From an uncultured Clostridia bacterium (GTDB lineage Bacteria > Bacillota > Clostridia > Oscillospirales > JAAYOS01): 48,912 bases of DNA. The stretch spans positions 1-48,912 of the forward strand of contig CANRJS010000004.1 of the NCBI GenBank assembly GCA_947631015.1, written 5' to 3'. Made by a program: the position numbers and the translations under genes. Of this stretch, positions 18,688 to 26,954 are shown one piece after another; within the stretch, counting starts at the first letter, position 1, and every line of letters starts with the position of its first letter. The notes beneath the pieces were generated by a model. That model did not search any database. It was not told the DNA's origin and worked only from the letters and a program-made list of their open reading frames with translations.

Positions 18688-18906
18688 GGCCTCGCAGGGT
18701 TCACCGCCAAAGGCGGCGAATAAAGTTTAATCCATTTTCGGCGGCGGCGTGTACGTTGCCGAAAATACCTCTCGCGGAGCGTGCGTCGAAGACGGCGAAG
18801 CCGTCGAGGCGCGAAGCGGAGCGTTCTCCGTTTGCCAGAGCGAAGCTCTGGCAAACGGTTTCGCGGGAAACATTTTGCGGGCAAAGCCCGCAAAATGTTT
18901 CCCGCG
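18688..18906. repeat. R2 multi-hairpin repeat array, copy B
   Basis: Shares linkers with 229-602 (GCCTCGCAGGGTT, ATTTTCGGCGGCGGCGT, CTCTCGCGGAGCG, GAGGCGCGAAGCG) but with different stems. It contains GACGGC/GCCGTC, GTTTGCCAGAGC/GCTCTGGCAAAC, and at 18862-18906 a perfect 21-bp stem with an AAA loop beginning CGCGGGAAACATTTTGCGGG. Confidence 0.75.
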
Positions 18907-18911
18907 AACAG

Positions 18912-18946
18912 AAATCGGCAAGGCTCTTTTGAGCCTTGCCGATTTT
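18912..18946 (-). terminator. Terminator after tRNA-Ser
   Basis: A perfect 15-bp stem (AAATCGGCAAGGCTC with GAGCCTTGCCGATTT, 4-nt loop) beginning directly after the tRNA CCA end. A T run follows on both strands, so it may work in both directions. Confidence 0.75.
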
Positions 18947-19037
18947 TGGCGGAGAAGGAGGGATTTGAACCCTCGCGGCAGTTTCCCACCCTACGCCCTT
19001 AGCAGGGGCGCCTCTTCGGCCTCTTGAGTACTTCTCC
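18947..19037 (-). tRNA. tRNA-Ser, anticodon GCU
   Basis: A 91-nt class II tRNA read on the minus strand. The acceptor stem GGAGAAG (19037-19031) pairs with CTTCTCC, followed by discriminator G and an encoded CCA. The anticodon loop CTGCTAA gives GCU for Ser codons AGC/AGU. The long variable arm (TAGGGTGGGAAACTGCC region) and the GGTTCAAATCC T-arm are both present. It lies between ppdK and the phage-like cassette, with its 3' end pointing away from the cassette. Confidence 0.96.
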
Positions 19038-19287
19038 ACAGCCGAAACACAGATAGTATTGTAATCCATAGCCGGGAAATTGTCAAGGGGTGAAAACGAA
19101 AAAGTTCTCGCCGCGCCGCCGGACGTCCGCGCGTCCCTGCGCTCTCCCGCCGCAGCGGCGTCTCCCCGCGCTCTTTGGCGCGGGAAGCGGGACGGAGCCC
19201 GTCCCGCTTCCCTTCTCCCCCTATGCAAGCTCGAGCCGCGCAAAAGCAAAGCCCGACAACGCGGACAACCAGGCACAAGGGGCACAC
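19038..19287. other. Gap between tRNA-Ser and the phage-like cassette
   Basis: About 250 bases with no convincing gene. The high-GC frames here lack ribosome sites. I see no clear direct repeat of the tRNA 3' end that would mark an attachment site. Confidence 0.4.
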
Positions 19288-19605
19288 CTATGCAAGCCCG
19301 AGCCGCGCGAGAACTAAGCCCACTATCGCCGCCGCGACGACGGTAATGACCTTGTCCGCCACCGTCTCCCAGCGCCTCGCGGGCCGTGACTCTATAGCGG
19401 TGACCTTCCCGTCGAGTTTAGTCATCGAGTCGGCCATGTCGCTCTGCTTTGTCGCCATCCGCTCGACCGATATGGCGAGCCGGTTGATGGTCTCGGTGAG
19501 CTCTTCGAGCTTGTCGAGGCGCCTCGCGTTGCCCCGCGAGCGCGACTCTATCTCCGTAATGCGCCTTTCGAGATTCGGATCCAACCCGGTCTCCCCTCCG
19601 CTCAC
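19288..19605 (-). CDS. XhlA-like membrane protein at the cassette end
   Basis: A 105-residue protein resembling XhlA (haemolysin XhlA/holin-accessory family): a predicted coiled coil over residues 10-75 (EIESRSRGNARRLDKLEELT, with heptad hydrophobics) followed by one C-terminal membrane span, VADKVITVVAAAIVGLVLARLG. XhlA in Bacillus prophage PBSX helps deliver lysis enzymes, but no endolysin or holin neighbour is seen here. It overlaps the preceding gene by four bases (ATGA) and is the last gene of the cassette. A virion or membrane-tethering role is equally possible. Confidence 0.75.
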   Translation of the reverse strand: MSGGETGLDPNLERRITEIESRSRGNARRLDKLEELTETINRLAISVERMATKQSDMADSMTKLDGKVTAIESRPARRWETVADKVITVVAAAIVGLVLARLGLA

Positions 19606-20219
19606 TTGCCGCTCCCGAGCTTCGTGAGCCCGTCGAGGTAGCGCTGATACCCGTCAAGGTACTGTTTGTAGTCGTCGAGATAGCGGTCGTATGCCTGCCG
19701 CTCCAGCTCCGGCACCCTGTCCGCGAGCTGTGAAGCGTAGTAGTTTCCCGCCTGCGACGCGGCGGACACCGCGTAGGAGGACGGTATTCCGCCGCTCGCC
19801 GCGCTCGCTATGCCGAGCGCGTCCTCGGAGGCGCGGCGTCCCTCACGGATATACTGCTTGCGGAAGCTCCGGTAGACCGGGTCACTCTCCGCGTCATAAC
19901 TGAAGCCGGACGGCGCCGCCGGCGCAGAGACGAACGACCCGGCGCTCCCGCCGGCAAAGCCGGCCGTGCCGAACGGATTGTACTCGCTGCCGTCCGCTCC
20001 TCCGCTGTAGCTGCCGTTCCACGCGCGCAGGCGCTCCGCGCCGAGATGTGCAAGCGTCCTCGCCTCGTCCGTCGTGGCGGAGTCGTAGTCCTGCTTGTAG
20101 CGGAGCAGTCCCATCCCGACATCCGCGTTCTGCTGTGCGAGCCGCAGGTCGGCCTCCGAAAAGCTGTCATAGAGCCCGGCCCCGCGTGCGGCATTCAGAA
20201 AATCCTCGTATGTGTACAT
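19602..20219 (-). CDS. Virion-associated protein of unknown function
   Basis: A 205-residue protein. The N-terminal 60 residues look helical (TYEDFLNAARGAGLYDSFSE), the middle is Gly/Ala/Ser-rich (about 70-105), and the C-terminal half is helical and ends in tyrosine-rich near-repeats, YLDDYKQYLDGYQRYLDGL. The central block SEDALGIASAASGGIPSSYA contains small-residue runs like those of internal or ejection proteins of short-tailed phages. Its place near the end of the structural operon fits a tail or ejection role, which is inference. Translational coupling to the XhlA-like gene is indicated by the overlap. Confidence 0.65.
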   Translation of the reverse strand: MYTYEDFLNAARGAGLYDSFSEADLRLAQQNADVGMGLLRYKQDYDSATTDEARTLAHLGAERLRAWNGSYSGGADGSEYNPFGTAGFAGGSAGSFVSAPAAPSGFSYDAESDPVYRSFRKQYIREGRRASEDALGIASAASGGIPSSYAVSAASQAGNYYASQLADRVPELERQAYDRYLDDYKQYLDGYQRYLDGLTKLGSGK

Positions 20220-20336
20220 TTTTCTCCCGCCCCGAATCGGCAGTACGCCGCTTCGGGGTCTCCTTTCCGTTAAAATAGTCGATGGCGCGCGGGCGGACCG
20301 TCCACCCCGCGCCGGCCGGGAAGCGGCGTCCGGCGG

Positions 20337-21908
20337 TTACAGCTCGCTTCCGACATAGAACTCCCGCACGAGCGAGTGCAGCCTGTACCCGCCCTCCGCC
20401 TCGAAGCGAATGCGGAAGCTGTCGGCTCTCCTCGGCACGAGCGGTATAACGAAGCTGCGCTTCCCCTCCGCCGTGAGCTCCGCCGCCCTTTGCCACTCGC
20501 CGTCCGGACTGTCGAGCATCGACACCGTCACCCGGCTCCCCGCGTCGAGCTCCATGCGGACTATGAGCTTCATAAGGCCCTTTCTGTTCGGCTCGCCCGA
20601 GGTGAAGTCCGCAAACTCCGCCGAGCTGCGGACCGTGCCCTCCGGAACCGCGTCGCGCGGCAGCTCCCTGCCGCCCACGCTCCAGAGACCGCCGTCCGCC
20701 GAGAGGAAGCAGAGCCCGCCGTAAAGCGTGCAGAAGTCCACCGCCTCTATGTCGTCCTCGCGGAACCACATCCCGAGCCGCGTGTCGAACACAAAGAGCG
20801 AATACTTCCCGCTGTCCTCGCTTTGCATCGACACGTAGTACTTCGTGCCGTCGCTCCCGGCGTTGGCGTTTCGGAAGCGCTCCGCGCCGAACGGCGCGGA
20901 GACGCTTTTCGGCATCCCTCCGCTGTAAGCGACTATTCCCGCACGGGAGAGGTAATAGAGCGTCTCGCCCGCGACGGCGAGACTTCCGCCGCTCCCCTCC
21001 GCCACGCCGAGCGACGCCGAGCCCATCACCTGGAAGTTCGACGGACGGTCGCCGTAGACCTTATAGACCTGCTCCTCCTTGAAAAAGCACGGGTAGCCCA
21101 GATAGGCGCACGCGCCGGTGAAGTCCCCGGCGCTCCCGACCCGGACGGCGTAGCTGTCGGTCGAGATGCCGTCGAACACGTTCCAGTTGAACGGGTCCCC
21201 GAGCTTGGACGCATAGATGGTATCGCCCTTGCAGCCCCACAGCCTGTTCTCATTCTCGAAGATGAAGTCCATCTCCGGCAGGTCGCGTGAGACGGTGAGG
21301 CCGCCGGAATACGTCGAACCGAACGTGTTGTCGTAGAAGCGGAGGCTGTCGCCGTCTATCTCGCGCACGACCGCCGTGACCTCGCCGCCCGGAAGTCCCT
21401 TAACCGTCACGGCGTCCCCCGCACGGAACTTCTCCTGCCAGTTCGCACCGGACATATACAACGTGTTCGCATTCGCGGGCTCTCCGGCGTAAGTCCCGTC
21501 CAGCACGCTCATACTTCCGGAGGCGCTTGCGGCAAGGCTACCGAAGCTGCCGCGCTCTCGGTCGTAGTACGCCCCGTCCGGCAGGATGACGACATACGCT
21601 CCGAGCGACGCAAACCTCTTTTTCGTGTCTGTGACTGTCCCGCGCCGCACCCCGTCCGCGTAAAAATCCGTGCTGTCAACATGGAAAAAACCGTCCCCGC
21701 TGTACACGCCGTTCGGCGTTTCGAGCGTCCGCAGGCGGTGCCTCGGCGCGCGCGGCGAAAGCAGCGGCCAGCTGTCGCCGGAGATGTTTGTCATGTCGCG
21801 TATCGCCCCGTCCGAAGCGCCCGCGCTCCTGTCATACCCGCCGAACTGAGTCTGTACGGCTCTGCGTCGGCTGCCCGTGTTCGGAATTATCGGAAGCCCC
21901 GGGGTCAT
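20337..21908 (-). CDS. Beta-propeller-like tail (nozzle/stabilisation) protein
   Basis: A 523-residue, beta-rich, Gly-rich protein without a signal peptide. Recurrent strand-turn units such as GDPFNWNVFDGISTDSYAV, YLGYPCFFKEEQVYKVYGD and AGETLYYLSRAGIVAYSGG are typical of phage tail-hub beta-propellers of the P22 gp10 / T7 gp12 kind, which seal packaged DNA under the portal in short-tailed phages. The segment DLPEMDFIFENENRLWGCKGDTIYAS is like that of such stabilisation proteins. It overlaps the upstream gene by four bases. The assignment rests on remembered family pattern and on the portal type; moderate certainty. Confidence 0.72.
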   Translation of the reverse strand: MTPGLPIIPNTGSRRRAVQTQFGGYDRSAGASDGAIRDMTNISGDSWPLLSPRAPRHRLRTLETPNGVYSGDGFFHVDSTDFYADGVRRGTVTDTKKRFASLGAYVVILPDGAYYDRERGSFGSLAASASGSMSVLDGTYAGEPANANTLYMSGANWQEKFRAGDAVTVKGLPGGEVTAVVREIDGDSLRFYDNTFGSTYSGGLTVSRDLPEMDFIFENENRLWGCKGDTIYASKLGDPFNWNVFDGISTDSYAVRVGSAGDFTGACAYLGYPCFFKEEQVYKVYGDRPSNFQVMGSASLGVAEGSGGSLAVAGETLYYLSRAGIVAYSGGMPKSVSAPFGAERFRNANAGSDGTKYYVSMQSEDSGKYSLFVFDTRLGMWFREDDIEAVDFCTLYGGLCFLSADGGLWSVGGRELPRDAVPEGTVRSSAEFADFTSGEPNRKGLMKLIVRMELDAGSRVTVSMLDSPDGEWQRAAELTAEGKRSFVIPLVPRRADSFRIRFEAEGGYRLHSLVREFYVGSEL

Positions 21909-22333
21909 GCCGCGCCTCCGTCCGCGAGGACGCCGCCGCTTTCTTCCGCGCTTTCTTCGCTCCCGAAGCTCACGAACGCGTCCAGCGCCTCGAGATGCGC
22001 CGGAAGTATCGACTTCGGACGCGGAAGCGTGAACCGTGGGAACTCCTCCCGCACCTCCACCGCGCCGAGCTCGGCGCGGCGGCGGGTATATTCCGGCGCG
22101 AGCGCCTTGTCGCGGAACACGAATCCTCCGTCCTCCGTGAGCTTCAGGCTGCCGGATGCGTTCTGCTCGGCATACTCGCGCACGAGCTTCATCTCCTCCG
22201 CGCAGAAGAACTCGACATGCGGCTCGAGCAGCCGTTTGAGCGTCACGAGCGCGTAGGCCGTCTCATAGTCGCATTCCTTCCGCATGAGCGCCAGAGCCGC
22301 CGTGTACGCCGTTACGCATTGTAAAAGATACAC
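21905..22333 (-). CDS. Conserved-looking small phage structural protein
   Basis: A 142-residue protein. I set the start at GTG 22333 (protein VYLLQCVTAYTAALALMRK...), because AAAGGAAG lies nine bases upstream and the longer frame overlaps the preceding gene without a ribosome site. It is helical in the first half (CDYETAYALVTLKRLLEPHVEFF), then a beta-rich, proline-containing tail and an acidic end. No family recognised. Its position between the tail-fibre genes and the propeller protein suggests a tail-tube or adaptor role. It overlaps the downstream gene by four bases. Confidence 0.68.
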   Translation of the reverse strand: MYLLQCVTAYTAALALMRKECDYETAYALVTLKRLLEPHVEFFCAEEMKLVREYAEQNASGSLKLTEDGGFVFRDKALAPEYTRRRAELGAVEVREEFPRFTLPRPKSILPAHLEALDAFVSFGSEESAEESGGVLADGGAA

Positions 22334-22385
22334 TGTAACACTTCCTTTCTTCCCTCCGCCCGTGTGTGCAAAGGGAAAATCATTC

Positions 22386-23201
22386 CTACGCACCCGCCGG
22401 CCGGTCGACTGCCGGCGGCTCGGGCGTTATCTGCTCGCCGTTCAGGTAGAGGCTGCCGGTTATGTCAACTCTGCCGGAGAGCAGGATACTCGACGCTTTT
22501 ATCGTCGTTCGTTCCACCGACGTCATGTACAGCACGCCGCCCGAGTCTATGCTCACTCCGCCGGCGCTCTGGAGCTTCATCGCAAACGCGATGTTGCCGA
22601 CGTTTGCGGTATAGATGAACATTCTGTACTTTGCCTCGCTCCCGGTGCCCGCGCCTCTGTCGTCCAGGCGGATGCCTCCGGCGGTGAGGCGCTGATTGAG
22701 GTAGCACATCTCTATCTCGCCGCTCACCGCTCCCGTCGGTTCGAGGACGCTGCGGAACGTCCTGCCGGTGATGGTCCCGGTGGTTATGTTGTCGCCGTTT
22801 ATCTCCGTTCTGCCGCTGCCTGAGAGATCCTCAAAGAGCACCATTCCCTTGAACTGTATGGTCTCGGAGCTTATGGTGACGTCTCCGGAGGTGAGACGGA
22901 TGGACGAGCTTCGTTCGCCGTTCTCCACCGTCAGCACCAGCCCGCCTGCCCACTGCTGAAGCGACGAGATGTTTCCCTCCGCGTCTCCCATGCGTATCGA
23001 CAGCGGATGCGTTATTACCTCCGACATATCCGCAAACGCCGTATCGTTGATGTTTTCCCTGCCGATGTTCGCAAGGGTGTACCGAAGCTGTTCGAGCAGC
23101 ATATAGAGGTAGTTCGTCACCGTGTCGAGCCGCCGTTCGGTACTCTCTCCCGCCTCAAAGGACGGAAACCCTATATCCGCCGCAAAGATACTGCCCGGCA
23201 T
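22386..23201 (-). CDS. Tail-associated protein with beta-helix-like repeats
   Basis: A 271-residue protein starting at 23201 (MPGSIFAADIGFPSF), with GGAAGGAG upstream. Residues about 15-45 are a helical segment (RRLDTVTNYLYMLLEQLRYT) common at the N-terminus of clostridial phage minor tail proteins. The rest consists of short beta units such as VENGERSSSIRLTSGDVTISS and TEINGDNITTGTITGRTFRS, the NGDNITTGTI pattern being typical of phage minor structural and fibre proteins. Probably a tail fibre or its chaperone-free companion, encoded next to the long fibre gene. Confidence 0.75.
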   Translation of the reverse strand: MPGSIFAADIGFPSFEAGESTERRLDTVTNYLYMLLEQLRYTLANIGRENINDTAFADMSEVITHPLSIRMGDAEGNISSLQQWAGGLVLTVENGERSSSIRLTSGDVTISSETIQFKGMVLFEDLSGSGRTEINGDNITTGTITGRTFRSVLEPTGAVSGEIEMCYLNQRLTAGGIRLDDRGAGTGSEAKYRMFIYTANVGNIAFAMKLQSAGGVSIDSGGVLYMTSVERTTIKASSILLSGRVDITGSLYLNGEQITPEPPAVDRPAGA

Positions 23202-23315
23202 ATCGCATTTCTCCTTCCGTTTTTGTTTTTTCCCGTACTGCTTTTCGCCCGTCATCCATCCACATCGGTTTTCCTCCGATCTCGAGAAAACCGGCGGCGA
23301 TCGGCATGAGCGGTC

Positions 23316-26138
23316 CTAATAAACAGCCAATACCGTCAGCACCTCATTTTTACCAAGTGTTTCGATCGTCCTATCGCCGTCTTTTGTGATTTGCTTTATT
23401 TTTAATTGCCCGTTATACAGATAAGTTATATTATATCCGTATTCCTCTGCCGAAACAGTCCCGCCGGCAGCTTTGCTGAGCAGCATTACTGGGCAGCAGT
23501 ACGTGCGGGCATTTGCATAAATTCCGGTTGCCGTACCGCTCTGCGCCAGCGTTAATGTGATCTTGCTTTTACTGCCGTCGGACGTGCCTGCCTTGTTTAC
23601 GCTGATATAATTTGTATTGTTGTTTCCCGCTGTCAGCCCCAGGCAATAATACGTAAGCCCGGCCGTACCCAGCTTGTCATCCACATATTTCTTCGTTGCC
23701 GCGTCACTATCCGCTGTCGGCACAGCCACACCCGACACCTTGTGATTTCCCATGGCGATTTGACCCGTCATGGTCCCACCGGCAAGCATCAGGTACTTCC
23801 CGTCAGCGCCCGACGGCGTGAGGTAATCGGTGCCCGCCGCCGCCTGCGCGACTGTCGACCCGTTGCCCTTCAGCAGCCCCGTGATGTTTGTCGTCGTTGT
23901 CGTCGACACCGTGTTCGGGCCTGCTGGACCTGTCGCTCCCGGCGCGCCGTCCTTGCCGTTGGTGCCGTTCGTACCGTTCGCACCCTTTGCGCCGTCCTTG
24001 ACCGTAAACTCGTGCGCGCCGGAAGCGTCCGTGATCGTGACCTTCGTGCCGCCGCTCACCGCAGACGTCGCCACCGTCGGCGATACGCCGTCCTTGCCGT
24101 TCGTGCCGTTTGCTCCCGGCGCTCCCGCAGCACCGTCCTTTCCGGGAGCGCCCGCCGCTCCGTCCTTACCCGGAGCGCCGTCGTTTATCGTGGCGGTCTG
24201 CTTGCCGGAGGCGTCGGTTATCTCGATAGTCGTGACGCCGTCCGCCTTGCTCACCTTGACCGTCGGCGACACGCCGTCCTTACCCGGTGTGCCGCCGGTG
24301 CCGTCCGCTCCGGGCTTGCCGTCCTGACCTCTCAGCTCGCCGCTATCGAGCTTCTGCTGGAAGGTCTCTCCGTCCTCGAACGCTATGTCCCCCGCGCCGA
24401 TGGTGACGTCCGCTGCGAGCGCCTTGCCGTTCACTTTCCGCGTCGTCGGCACAGCATTTACGTCGCCTGCCCCAAGCGTGACGTCCTCCGACAGCGCATG
24501 TCCGTTGACCTTCCGCGTCGTCGGCACGGCGTTTACATCACTTGCCCCAAGCGTGACGTCCTCCGACAGCGCGTGTCCGTTGACCTTTCGCGTCACCGGC
24601 ACCGCGCCGACGTCTGCGGCAGACGGCATCCACGTGTCCGCCCGGGCGTGAACGTCGGCAGCCGTAGGCATCCATGTATCGGGACGGGCGTGTACCTGCG
24701 CCGCCGTGACCTTGTGCGGGTTCTCGACGTTTTCCGTGTGCGCGGAGAGCTTCGCGTCCACGGCGTCGGCGGCGCCCTTGTCGTCGTAGTTCATCTCGGG
24801 CAGCTGTTCGGCCTTGACCTTTCCCTCGACCAGATCGGCTTTGTTCTTCATCGCCGCCTCGTAGACGCCGGCGTCTACCTTGCCGGCGAGGGCGCTCTTG
24901 GTCGCCGCATCGTCGGCCTTGCCGGCGAGCTCGTCACGGATGTCGCCGTGCGCTTCGCCGCTCGCGTTGTGCTCGGAGAGCGCAGTCTCGGCGGCGGTCT
25001 TTGCCGCTTCGAGCTCGTCCTTGCCGGCCTTGCCCGCGAGACGGCTCGCGACGCTCTCCTCGTCCGCCTTTTTCTCAAGCTCCGCGCGGATATCCGCGTG
25101 CGCCTCAGGTGAGGCGTCGTGCGCGGACACGGCGTCCGCGACGTAGTCCTTTGTCGCGAGGTCCTGCCCGATTATCTCCTCGGCGCGCACTGCCGCGCGC
25201 TCGGACGCTTCTGCCGACGCTGCGGCGGCGTCTCTTGCCGCCGCGCTGTCCTTTGCCGCCGCCTCCGCGCCCTCGCGCGCAAGCTCGGCGTCGAGGCGCT
25301 CCAGCTGTGCCTTTTCGCCCGCGGCCTCAGCGGCGTCCCTCGCGGCTTCTGCGCTCCTTCTTGCCGCGTCCGCCGCGTCCTCGCTCTCGGCCGAGTTTTT
25401 TGCCGAGTTTTCCGAGGCCTCCGCGCTCGACCGTGCAGCCTCTGCGGACGCAGCCGCCTGCTCCGCGCTTGAACGTGCTGCCGCTTCCGCGCTTTCCGCG
25501 CCGCTGCGCGCGGTCTCTGCATCCGAGACGTACCCGGAAAGCAGCTCCGCCGCATTCTCCACGGCGCGGCGGGAGGCGTCCTCCGCCGCGGTTTCGGCCG
25601 CCGCCTCCGCGCGGACGGCGCTATCCTCCGCGTCCGCCGCGCGTGCGGCGGCGACGCGCGCGTAGTACTTGCCGTTGTCCTCGTCCTCGCCCTTGCGGAC
25701 GCCGGTCTCACCGTGCGCCCAGCTCTCCGCTTCGGCGGTGTAGCGCTCGGAGGTTGCCTCGTGCCGCTCCGCGCCTTTCTCGTGCTCCTCGGCCGTGAGC
25801 GCATATCCGCGCGCCTCTTCGAGGACCGCAGTCACCATGTCGCCCTGTATGTCCTTAAGCTCGCAGAGCGTGCGCCACTCTCCCTCGCTTGCGTACATGT
25901 ACTCCAGGCATTTGTTCTCTCCGTTGAAGCGCAGCTCCGCGCGTTCGCCGCGCTCGCCCCCGAGAGTCTTCAGCCACTCCTCCTCGCTTCCCCGGAACCC
26001 GTGCTTGACGGCTATGCCGTAAGCCGTCAGGTAGTACCCTCGCCAGCCGCCGTGCGGCGGCGCTCCGATGCCTTCCGGCGCGTCCGCGCGGATCTCCTCC
26101 GGCGCGCCGAGACCGTCATAAGACGGCAAACCGCTCAT
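23316..26138 (-). CDS. Long collagen-like tail fibre protein
   Basis: A 940-residue fibre. Residues 1-110 form an attachment domain (AYGIAVKHGFRGSEEEWLKT, common at fibre N-termini). About 110-330 is an Ala/Glu-rich coiled coil. About 330-500 is a helical stalk ending in three near-identical 25-residue units (TRKVNGHALSEDVTLGA...). About 620-780 is collagen-like Gly-X-Y (PGKDGAAGAPGKDG) interleaved with two beta modules starting DGVSPTV. The C-terminal 115 residues (from AGLTYYCLGLTAG) are a probable receptor-binding tip. The last 380 bases are much more AT-rich than the rest, as if the tip had been exchanged. It overlaps the upstream gene by four bases. It should be trimeric and recognise the host surface. 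Confidence 0.88.
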   Translation of the reverse strand: MSGLPSYDGLGAPEEIRADAPEGIGAPPHGGWRGYYLTAYGIAVKHGFRGSEEEWLKTLGGERGERAELRFNGENKCLEYMYASEGEWRTLCELKDIQGDMVTAVLEEARGYALTAEEHEKGAERHEATSERYTAEAESWAHGETGVRKGEDEDNGKYYARVAAARAADAEDSAVRAEAAAETAAEDASRRAVENAAELLSGYVSDAETARSGAESAEAAARSSAEQAAASAEAARSSAEASENSAKNSAESEDAADAARRSAEAARDAAEAAGEKAQLERLDAELAREGAEAAAKDSAAARDAAAASAEASERAAVRAEEIIGQDLATKDYVADAVSAHDASPEAHADIRAELEKKADEESVASRLAGKAGKDELEAAKTAAETALSEHNASGEAHGDIRDELAGKADDAATKSALAGKVDAGVYEAAMKNKADLVEGKVKAEQLPEMNYDDKGAADAVDAKLSAHTENVENPHKVTAAQVHARPDTWMPTAADVHARADTWMPSAADVGAVPVTRKVNGHALSEDVTLGASDVNAVPTTRKVNGHALSEDVTLGAGDVNAVPTTRKVNGKALAADVTIGAGDIAFEDGETFQQKLDSGELRGQDGKPGADGTGGTPGKDGVSPTVKVSKADGVTTIEITDASGKQTATINDGAPGKDGAAGAPGKDGAAGAPGANGTNGKDGVSPTVATSAVSGGTKVTITDASGAHEFTVKDGAKGANGTNGTNGKDGAPGATGPAGPNTVSTTTTTNITGLLKGNGSTVAQAAAGTDYLTPSGADGKYLMLAGGTMTGQIAMGNHKVSGVAVPTADSDAATKKYVDDKLGTAGLTYYCLGLTAGNNNTNYISVNKAGTSDGSKSKITLTLAQSGTATGIYANARTYCCPVMLLSKAAGGTVSAEEYGYNITYLYNGQLKIKQITKDGDRTIETLGKNEVLTVLAVY

Positions 26139-26497
26139 ATCAAGCCCTCCTTATATGCGTCCGCCGGACGCCAGTGCGTGGTGAGGTAGCGCAGGAACTC
26201 CGTCCAGTGCGTGTTGAACATCGTCATGGTGTTCAGATACCTGTCGTACTCACCGTTCGCGAAATCTATCATCGCCGCGAGGTACGCGGTGTACAGCTTA
26301 TCGTGCGGGGGACGCACCAGCAGCTCGGTCGTCCTGTCCGCTTCGTACTCGTACCGGACTATCTCCTCCGGCGCGAACAGCAGCGCCTCCGTCTGCACAA
26401 GTCCCTCGCATTCGTTTATCCATTCGGTCTTGCTCTCGTTTGTGAAGCCGTTCGGCTTCACCGCGTCCGTCCTCTTTATCGCTTCCTCCAGTGTCAT
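26135..26497 (-). CDS. Head-tail connector-like protein
   Basis: A 120-residue, mostly helical protein: EEAIKRTDAVKPNGFTNESK at the start, then EYEADRTTELLVRPPHDKLY and TMTMFNTHWTEFLRYLTTHW at the end. Position directly after the capsid gene and before the fibre, and the size, fit an adaptor or connector that docks on the portal. The family was not identified with certainty. The ATG at 26497 is preceded by GGTGG only, a weak site. It is separated from the capsid gene by a 400-base R3 duplication and overlaps the fibre gene by four bases. Confidence 0.65.
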   Translation of the reverse strand: MTLEEAIKRTDAVKPNGFTNESKTEWINECEGLVQTEALLFAPEEIVRYEYEADRTTELLVRPPHDKLYTAYLAAMIDFANGEYDRYLNTMTMFNTHWTEFLRYLTTHWRPADAYKEGLI

Positions 26498-26524
26498 AAG
26501 TTACCACCATTCCGTTTTGAGCGC

Positions 26525-26954
26525 GTTTTCCCAAAAAGTCCTCCGGACTTTTTGGGAGCCCTTCCGATTAGAATGCTCGCCCCGAGTAAATCGGGGCTCC
26601 GCGAAGTTAGCGGCAAAGCCGCTAACTTCAACCGCCGGAACTGCGGCGGAGGCGCTTCGCCACAGAGCCCCGCATTCCTTCTCCGCTTACTCGTTGATGA
26701 GCTGTGTACCGCCTGCGACGCCGCACACGGCGGCGAAGCGTTTTCCCAAAAAGTCCTCCGGACTTTTTGGGAGCCCTTCCGATTAGAATGCTCGCCCCGA
26801 GTAAATCGGGGCTCCGCGAAGTTAGCGGCAAAGCCGCTAACTTCAACCGCCGGAACTGCGGCGGAGGCGCTTCGCCACAGAGCCCCGCATTCCTTCTCCG
26901 CTTACTCGTTAATGAGCTGTGTACCGCCTGCGACGCCGCACACGGCGGCGAAGC
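26525..26954. repeat. Tandem 215-bp repeat: R3 element plus the capsid gene 3' end
   Basis: Copy 1 is 26525-26739 and copy 2 is 26740-26954. Each begins with a 12-bp hairpin CCCAAAAAGTCC/GGACTTTTTGGG, then linker, GCCCCGA/TCGGGGC, linker, AAGTTAGCGGC/GCCGCTAACTT and CCGCC/GGCGG. Each ends with the last codons and stop of the capsid gene read on the minus strand. Copy 1 encodes RFAAVCGVAGGTQLINE-stop, identical in protein to the real capsid end in copy 2, with one synonymous base change noticed. The array fills the gap between the capsid and connector genes. It is not a CRISPR: two long units, no spacers. Confidence 0.92.

Noticed and set aside
18947..19037. tRNA-Ser as phage attachment site
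   Set aside because: The tRNA 3' end points away from the cassette, no integrase is present and I found no second copy of the tRNA end at the other border.
19288..19605. Complete lysis cassette
   Set aside because: Only an XhlA-like protein is present; no amidase, muramidase or other endolysin motif was found in the cassette.
26211..26786. Plus-strand frames through the R3 duplications (also 26704-28134 and 29494-29979)
   Set aside because: They contain the hairpin repeat itself translated twice; no start signals, and the true genes are on the minus strand.
26525..26954. CRISPR array
   Set aside because: Only two long units containing gene ends, no spacers, no cas genes in the window.
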